From Aeribacillus composti (GTDB taxonomy: Bacteria > Bacillota > Bacilli > Bacillales > Aeribacillaceae): a stretch of DNA of 64,000 nucleotides. A program made the position numbers and the translations under genes. The notes under the pieces were generated by a model. The model searched no databases. It worked only from the letters and a program-made list of their open reading frames with translations, and had not been told where the DNA came from. Of the stretch, positions 58,908 to 64,000 are shown in pieces (position 1 is the stretch's first letter; every line of letters begins with the position of its first letter). The DNA lies in NCBI RefSeq assembly GCF_007827555.1, contig NZ_VISS01000011.1:39927-103926 (forward strand), given 5' to 3'.

Positions 58908-59297
58908 TTAAGCCTGCCGTTTTGGCGACGAAATATTGACTCCCAGCATTCCTCCAACTATTGAAGTGATTAAAAATCCACCGTGATATAATAGCGATTC
59001 TAGCGAAAGCGTTTTTCCGTAACCTAAAAATTGAAACAACAACACAATTCCCGTGTAAGCAACCGCTGTCGCACCGCCTAAAAGCCACCCTTTTTCTTTA
59101 CCTTTTCCGCCAGCTATAAAACCTCCGATAAAAACGGCTAAAAAACTTATAGATGTGATGACCCAAAAGAGCGAATCTTCTGTTAAACTAGTAAATCGTA
59201 ATAAAATAGATAAAAGAAAACTGGAAATCAAAGCAATGATCAAAATGGTAAAAACACCGTAAAATACAGCTTTCCCCCACCGCTTTGCTTCAATCAT
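58908..59297 (-). CDS. TIGR04086-type membrane protein (YrzE-like)
   Basis: A 129-residue protein with four hydrophobic segments (AVFYGVFTILIIALISSFLLSILL; LFWVITSISFLAVFIGGFIAGGK; GWLLGGATAVAYTGIVLLFQFLG; GGFLITSIVGGMLGV). The GGFIAG and GGMLGV glycine motifs fit TIGR04086 membrane proteins, represented by YrzE near yajC in B. subtilis. Start chosen at MIEAKRWGKA behind GGGAGGAGA; an upstream ATG (59315) is possible. Function unknown. Confidence 0.7.
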   Translation of the reverse strand: MIEAKRWGKAVFYGVFTILIIALISSFLLSILLRFTSLTEDSLFWVITSISFLAVFIGGFIAGGKGKEKGWLLGGATAVAYTGIVLLFQFLGYGKTLSLESLLYHGGFLITSIVGGMLGVNISSPKRQA

Positions 59298-59420
59298 CCA
59301 TTCATCTCCTCCCATGTTCACCCGTACAAGGGTAATCACTTTTATACAAGCATATTCATAAAAAAAAGATTTAGAATTAAAATTGCCAGATCAGGGTGAA
59401 AGGAATGAAACGGATAGATT

Positions 59421-61001
59421 TTAACGATTTTTCTGCATCGGAATAAAGATTGCTATATACGGACCGATTAGGGGAATTCGCTTTACTTCTTCCTTTTCGA
59501 CTAGTCGAAAGATGATGAGAAACAGACTGTAAATAACTGTTGTGATCATGCATGCATACATTAACTTTGGCAGCAAATGCAGTTGTTCCAATAAGATATC
59601 GTAAATATGATAGGAGATCCAACCTGTTAAGAATATGACTGCAAAAGATAGAACATAGTCTCTTAAATAAATTGTGAACTTAAACACTTTCAGCACCGTT
59701 GCATAATGAAGAAGAGTAACGATCATAAACCCGCTTATAATGGCAAGAGCTGCGCCGATAATGCCGAGCTGCGGCCTAGTTGCGAAAACAAAAATGAGCG
59801 CTGTTTTTAAAATGGAACCAATTAAACTGTTGGTCATCGCTGCTTTTGCTAAATTTAATGCTTGCAATGCTGCTTGCAGTGGACCTTGGAAATAATAAAA
59901 GATGAAAAAAGGAGCCATAACTTTCACATAGATGGCAGATTGAGCATTTCCATACATAAAGATCATGATCGGTTCAGCGTACACGTATAAAATAACAACT
60001 GCTAGTCCGCCTGTAACAAGCGAGAGCCTTAAAGCTTGCCTCAGCCGATATTCTGCTAATCGAATCCTTTTTTGGGCAATCGCTTCGCTTAATGCGGGCA
60101 CTAATGATGTTGACAGCGAAAAAGTGATGAAAGAGGGAAGCATTAATAAAGGAAGCGCATACCCCGTCAATTCCCCATATTGTTTTGTAGCTAAAGATGA
60201 ATGAACGCCGGCGATCAGTAAACTGTGTGAAACAACGATCGGTTCGAGAAACCATGAAATGTTGCCGATAAATCGGCTGCCGGTTGTCGGCAGGGCAATT
60301 TTCATGAGCTGACTGAATGTTTCTTTTCCCTTTTTTAACGAACGGAAAAACGATTTTCTCACTCGAATTTGCTTTTTGAAACGGAACGCTATTAGTAAGT
60401 AAAGTAAGGAAGCAAGTTCTCCAATTGCTGCCGCAACAAAGGCGCCAGCGGCTGCATATTCGATTCCGTAAGGCAGCATAGCTTTTGTACAAACGGCAAT
60501 AAAGGCGATTCTGACCGCTTGCTCAAGCACCTGGGAGAATGCCGCAGGCGTCATGTTTTGTTTTCCTTGAAAGTAGCCTCTCAAAACAGAGGATACAGCA
60601 ATAATAGGAATTACAGGAGTGATGGAAATCAAAGGAAAGAATGTTCTTGGGTCTGTAAGCAATGTTTCAGAAATATATGAGGCGGAAAACAACACAAGCG
60701 GTGCGATGATAATGCTTAAACTGCACGTAATTGTTAAAGATACAACCAGTATTTTTTTTTCCTTTTTGCTGTCTCCTTTTGCATCCGCTTCCGCGACCAG
60801 CTTGGAGATGGCAACCGGCAAACCGAGCTGTGTAGCTGCTGCGACAAGGCCAAACGTAGGCATCGCCATCATGTAGAGGCCAACCCCTTCTTCTCCAATC
60901 ATTCTGGCTATGACAATTCGATTAATAAAACCGAGAATTCTTATGATGAGGCCTGCCGTCATTAAAATGAGCATTCCTTTTAAAAAGGTTTGCTTCGGCA
61001 T
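59421..61001 (-). CDS. spoVB: Stage V sporulation protein B, lipid-linked oligosaccharide flippase family
   Basis: Polytopic membrane protein of the MVF/MATE-like family, needed for spore cortex formation and probably flipping lipid II in the mother cell. The 526 residues have about 14 membrane segments, beginning KGMLILMTAGLIIRILGFINRIVIARMIGEEGVGLYMMAMP, with RGYFQGKQNMTPAAFSQVLEQAVRI and the conserved LPTTGSRFIGNISWFLEP in the middle. It is divergent from comN, as in B. subtilis. Confidence 0.93.
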   Translation of the reverse strand: MPKQTFLKGMLILMTAGLIIRILGFINRIVIARMIGEEGVGLYMMAMPTFGLVAAATQLGLPVAISKLVAEADAKGDSKKEKKILVVSLTITCSLSIIIAPLVLFSASYISETLLTDPRTFFPLISITPVIPIIAVSSVLRGYFQGKQNMTPAAFSQVLEQAVRIAFIAVCTKAMLPYGIEYAAAGAFVAAAIGELASLLYLLIAFRFKKQIRVRKSFFRSLKKGKETFSQLMKIALPTTGSRFIGNISWFLEPIVVSHSLLIAGVHSSLATKQYGELTGYALPLLMLPSFITFSLSTSLVPALSEAIAQKRIRLAEYRLRQALRLSLVTGGLAVVILYVYAEPIMIFMYGNAQSAIYVKVMAPFFIFYYFQGPLQAALQALNLAKAAMTNSLIGSILKTALIFVFATRPQLGIIGAALAIISGFMIVTLLHYATVLKVFKFTIYLRDYVLSFAVIFLTGWISYHIYDILLEQLHLLPKLMYACMITTVIYSLFLIIFRLVEKEEVKRIPLIGPYIAIFIPMQKNR

Positions 61002-61100
61002 TTTTCTCCCTGCCTTCTCAAAAAACTTGATATCATATACAATTACTATATGCAGACTCGAAGTACAGGCATGACAACCTTTTAAGAAAGGAGCATAAAA

Positions 61101-61394
61101 GTGGAGAACTATTCGGTAGATGCCTATCGCAAGTATTTAAGGCCGTTTTTGAAAAGCAAGCTCGAAGAATTCCGGCTGTATGGATACGATAAAATGACAG
61201 AGGATGAATTGTGGGCTTTTTTGAAAAGAAAAAAATGGAAAAAAATTGAGGGTGTCAGAGTACATCGGTTAGTAGAAGGGATTATGTCAGTGAAAGTGTC
61301 CGATTTCATGAATTATACGACCATTGAGTTTATGAAAGATGCAAAATGGTTAGATAGTAAAGAAGGACAAGAAATATTAAAAGAATTAACCTAA
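61101..61394 (+). CDS. comN: Post-transcriptional regulator ComN
   Basis: A 97-residue soluble protein of the ComN family, which in B. subtilis controls comE mRNA after transcription and localises with DivIVA. Seen is YLRPFLKSKLEEFRLYGYDKMTEDELWAFLKRKKWKK and VHRLVEGIMSVKVSDFMNYTTIEFM. Start GTG 61101 behind AAAGGAGC. The position between spoVB and secDF is that of yrzD/comN. Noted because comC is absent from its usual place in this window. Confidence 0.85.
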   Translation: MENYSVDAYRKYLRPFLKSKLEEFRLYGYDKMTEDELWAFLKRKKWKKIEGVRVHRLVEGIMSVKVSDFMNYTTIEFMKDAKWLDSKEGQEILKELT

Positions 61395-61439
61395 AGATGA
61401 TAAGGCGATGTTTCGCATATAAGCTTGAGGAGGATCAAC

Positions 61440-63662
61440 ATGGCAAAAAAAGGCCGAATTATATCATTTTTTATCATTGTTTTCGCCCTTTTAGGTTTGA
61501 CTGGCGCAACGACAAAACCAATCGTAGAAGGCATTACGCTTGGTCTTGATTTAAAAGGCGGCTTTGAAGTTTTATATGAAGTGAAGCCGGTAAATAAAGG
61601 AGATAAAATTGACCGTCAAGCCCTATTAAGTGCAGTTGAAGCGCTGGACAAAAGGGCGAATGCACTTGGAGTGAGCGAACCAAATATCCAAATAGAAGGG
61701 AATGACCGAATTCGAGTTCAGCTTGCAGGCGTGACGGATCAGACTGAAGCTCGGAAAATTTTGTCGACGCAGGCAGAACTGACCTTTCGTGATGTCAATG
61801 ACAAAGAATTACTAAACGGTTCAGACTTAGTGCAAGGCGGTGCCAAGCAATCATTTGACCAAAACGGTAAACCGAACGTTGTCGTTGAGCTAAAGGATGC
61901 GAAAAAATTTAAAGAAGTGACAGAGAAAATAGTAAAAATGGCGCCTGAAAATAAGCTGATCATATGGCTTGATTGGGAAGAAGGCGACTCGTATAAAAAA
62001 GAAGCAGCAAAAGCGAATCCGAAATTTTTGTCCGATCCGTACGTAAATGAAGTGTTTGATACGACTACGGTCACGATTGAAGGACAATTTACGGTAGAAG
62101 AAGCGCAGCAATTAGCAAGTTTGCTGAATGCTGGTGCATTGCCAGTGAAGCTGCACGAAATTTATTCAACTTCTGTCGGGGCAAAATATGGGGAAGAAGC
62201 GATGCAATCAACCATTTATGCGGGTTACGTCGGCGTAGGCCTCATTATGCTGTTCATGATCTTTTACTATCGCTTGCCGGGATTGATCGCATCTATCACG
62301 CTTGTTTCATACATATACCTCATTTTAGTTGTGTACAATTGGATGCATGCGGTGCTTACATTGCCGGGGATCGCCGCCCTTATTTTAGGGGTTGGGATGG
62401 CAGTTGACGCGAACATTATTACAGACGAACGAATAAAGGATGAATTAAAGCTTGGAAAAAGTGTCCGATCTGCTTTTAAAGCAGGAAACAAAAGATCGCT
62501 TTTAACCATTTTTGATGCCAATGTTACGACAATACTCGCAGCTGTTGTTTTGTTTATTTTTGGAACAAGCTCTGTAAAAGGCTTTGCGACAATGCTCATT
62601 GTCAGCATTATTATATCCTTCCTTACGGCGATTTATTTAAGCAGATTGCTGCTCGGATTGCTCGTGGAGAGCCGGGCATTTGACAAAAAGCCGCATTGGT
62701 TTGGCGTGAGGAAAAGCGATATTTTGGATATTACGAAAACGAATAAAGATACCGATGTCCCAACTCGCTTTGATCATATTGATTTTGTTAAACATCGGAA
62801 AAAGTTTTTCGTTTTATCAAGTGTATTAATTGTCGCAGGCATCATCATCCTCTTTGTTGCTAAATTGAATCTAAGCATCGATTTTACGAGCGGAACGCGA
62901 GTCGAGCTAGCGACAAATGAGCCGCTATCGGCTGATACAATCGAAAAAGAATTCAAATCAATCGGGCTTAAGCCGGATGAAATTGTATTATCTGGTAATG
63001 ATAAAAGCACAGCAGTTGTACGATTTGTAGGCGCATTTGATAAAGAAACGATTTCAAATGTAAAAGAACATTTCACAGAGCTGTATGGGATAGAGCCAAA
63101 TATAAGCACGGTTTCGCCAACAGTCGGAAAAGAGCTGGCGCGAAATGCTCTCATCGGTGTTGCAATTGCTTCCATTGGGATTATCATATATGTATCCATC
63201 CGCTTTGAATTTTATATGGCGCTTGCAGCTGTGCTTGCCCTATTGCACGATGCCTTTTTTATCATTTCCTTTTTCAGCATCACCCGTCTTGAAGTAGACA
63301 TTACATTTATCGCGGCCGTGTTGACGATTATTGGTTACTCGATCAACGATACGATTGTTACGTTTGACCGTATAAAAGAAAACATGGGAAAAGCGAAAAA
63401 AATAAAAACATTTGAGCAGCTTGCGGAAATTGTCAACAAAAGCTTGCGGCAAACCTTTACAAGATCGATTAACACCGTTTTAACCGTGATCTTTGCTGTT
63501 GTCGCTCTCATTTTATTCGGAAGCTCGTCCATTTTAAATTTCTCGATTGCTTTGTTGGTTGGATTGATCGCAGGCGTTTATTCCTCTTTGTTTATCGCCA
63601 GCCAGCTTTGGCTCGTTTGGAAATGGAAGCAAATTGAAAAACGTTCTATAAAAGAAAACTAG
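61440..63662 (+). CDS. secDF: Protein translocase subunit SecDF (fused)
   Basis: Proton-driven membrane factor that pulls translocating proteins out of SecYEG. The 740 residues are the Bacillus-type fusion. The SecD half has one N-terminal helix, a large periplasmic-type domain (VEGITLGLDLKGGFEVLYEV) and five helices (TIYAGYVGVGLIMLFMIFYY, VGMAVDANIITDERIKDEL). The SecF half repeats this with IDFTSGTRVELA and YSINDTIVTFDRIKENMGK. Start ATG 61440 with GAGGAGG upstream; the frame is open for five more codons. Confidence 0.97.
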   Translation: MAKKGRIISFFIIVFALLGLTGATTKPIVEGITLGLDLKGGFEVLYEVKPVNKGDKIDRQALLSAVEALDKRANALGVSEPNIQIEGNDRIRVQLAGVTDQTEARKILSTQAELTFRDVNDKELLNGSDLVQGGAKQSFDQNGKPNVVVELKDAKKFKEVTEKIVKMAPENKLIIWLDWEEGDSYKKEAAKANPKFLSDPYVNEVFDTTTVTIEGQFTVEEAQQLASLLNAGALPVKLHEIYSTSVGAKYGEEAMQSTIYAGYVGVGLIMLFMIFYYRLPGLIASITLVSYIYLILVVYNWMHAVLTLPGIAALILGVGMAVDANIITDERIKDELKLGKSVRSAFKAGNKRSLLTIFDANVTTILAAVVLFIFGTSSVKGFATMLIVSIIISFLTAIYLSRLLLGLLVESRAFDKKPHWFGVRKSDILDITKTNKDTDVPTRFDHIDFVKHRKKFFVLSSVLIVAGIIILFVAKLNLSIDFTSGTRVELATNEPLSADTIEKEFKSIGLKPDEIVLSGNDKSTAVVRFVGAFDKETISNVKEHFTELYGIEPNISTVSPTVGKELARNALIGVAIASIGIIIYVSIRFEFYMALAAVLALLHDAFFIISFFSITRLEVDITFIAAVLTIIGYSINDTIVTFDRIKENMGKAKKIKTFEQLAEIVNKSLRQTFTRSINTVLTVIFAVVALILFGSSSILNFSIALLVGLIAGVYSSLFIASQLWLVWKWKQIEKRSIKEN

Positions 63663-63695
63663 TGAACAGCCGCTGTAAAAGTTCGAAGGGGCTGT

Positions 63696-63725
63696 CCAAA
63701 AAGTCAGGGTTAACTGACTTTTTGG
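63696..63725 (+). terminator. secDF terminator or repeat hairpin
   Basis: Perfect 12-bp stem CCAAAAAGTCAG / CTGACTTTTTGG with loop GGTTAA. The upper strand begins with GGGGCTGTCC, a sequence often found at insertion-sequence ends. Confidence 0.65.
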
Positions 63726-63861
63726 GGCTCCTTCATTTTAGGGATTTATCGGACAGACTATTTTTCCTATCTTGTGTTTAGGGGCTGTCTTTGAAAGTCA
63801 AATCGCCATTGAAAACAAAAAATCATAAACACCGATATATCAACGTTTCTAAAACATTCAT

Positions 63862-63905
63862 GGGGGCGTCAATAAGCCGTAAAAACGACTTATTAGACAT
63901 CCCCC
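63862..63905. repeat. Imperfect inverted repeat
   Basis: GGGGGCGTCAATAAG (63862-63876) faces CTTATTAGACATCCCCC (63889-63905). The arms pair except for short mismatches; the loop is 12 bases. It resembles remnants of transposable-element ends. Confidence 0.6.
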
Positions 63906-63956
63906 TTCTTACCTCTAGTCAAGTATTTTTTATTAAATAATTTGGTTAATATAGAT

Positions 63957-63998
63957 TTTATTTTGGAAGGAAGGGGGACCCCTTCCTTCCAAAATAAA
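63957..63998. repeat. 20-bp perfect inverted repeat at window edge
   Basis: Bases 63957-63976 (ending TTTTGGAAGGAAGGGG) and 63979-63998 (starting CCCCTTCCTTCCAAAA) are exact reverse complements separated by two bases. No T-tract is visible inside the window. Confidence 0.85.
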
Positions 63999-64000
63999 TT

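Overview
This 64 kb window is a chromosomal core segment of an endospore-forming, low-GC Gram-positive bacterium of the family Bacillaceae. The evidence is the gene order, which follows the classical Bacillus leuBCD - tig - clpX - lonBA - hem - valS-folC - mreBCD-minCD - spoIVF - rplU-rpmA - spo0B-obg - pheA - nad - safA - ruvAB - queA-tgt - secDF block, and the many sporulation genes (lonB, spoVID, ysxE, spoIIB, spoIVFA/B, spo0B, safA, a coxA-like gene, bofC, spoVB). A stand-alone RNase E/G gene and some rearranged spots exclude B. subtilis itself. A Geobacillus/Aeribacillus/Caldibacillus-like or other environmental Bacillus is plausible, but I cannot name the species. I saw no rRNA, tRNA, CRISPR array or intact transposase.

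Layout. 1-4.0 kb: end of the leucine operon (leuB partial, leuC, leuD) and a TPR protein. 4.0-12.0 kb: protein quality control (tig, clpX, lonB with a forespore-type promoter, lonA) and the GTPase ysxC. 12.0-19.0 kb: a small membrane protein on the minus strand, then hemAXCDBL for 5-aminolevulinate to uroporphyrinogen III. 19.0-21.3 kb: the spore coat genes spoVID and ysxE. 21.3-28.5 kb: T-box-controlled valS, then folC, spoIIB, maf and radC. 28.5-30.0 kb: about 1.4 kb without an intact gene. 30.0-34.0 kb: the cell shape and division operon mreBCD-minCD. 34.1-36.5 kb: an inserted accessory pair, a nitroreductase and a divergent NRAMP-like transporter. 36.7-41.0 kb: spoIVFA/B, rng, then L21 leader-rplU-prp-rpmA. 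41.1-44.4 kb: spo0B, obg, pheB, pheA. 44.4-52.1 kb: NAD synthesis and its regulator (niaR and nifS diverging from nadBCA, plus nadE), with safA inside. 52.1-58.9 kb: coxA-like lipoprotein, yebC, bofC, ruvAB, a DUF2905-type protein, queA, tgt, yajC. 58.9-63.7 kb: yrzE-like and spoVB on the minus strand, comN and secDF on the plus strand. 63.7-64.0 kb: hairpin-rich, insertion-sequence-like repeats.

The genes work together as follows. Sporulation genes follow both compartments: sigma-F-like (lonB) and sigma-E-like (spoVID, spoIVF) promoters can be read upstream of them, and SpoIVFA/SpoIVFB/BofC belong to the pro-sigma-K checkpoint. SpoVID and SafA are known partners in coat assembly. Translation functions cluster with their processing enzyme (Prp cleaves the L27 leader peptide seen here). 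NAD biosynthesis is arranged around face-to-face promoters with a likely NiaR operator.

The window is mostly conserved core. The least explained pieces are: (i) a set of three crossing inverted repeats upstream of an NRAMP-family gene that lacks the canonical metal-binding motifs; (ii) a decayed duplicate of the yebC 3' end; (iii) the radC-mreB gap with a possible gene relic; (iv) a terminator whose 3' arm is the ribosome binding site of the coxA-like gene; (v) hairpin repeats at the right edge. I did not find convincing evidence of a wholly new multi-gene system.
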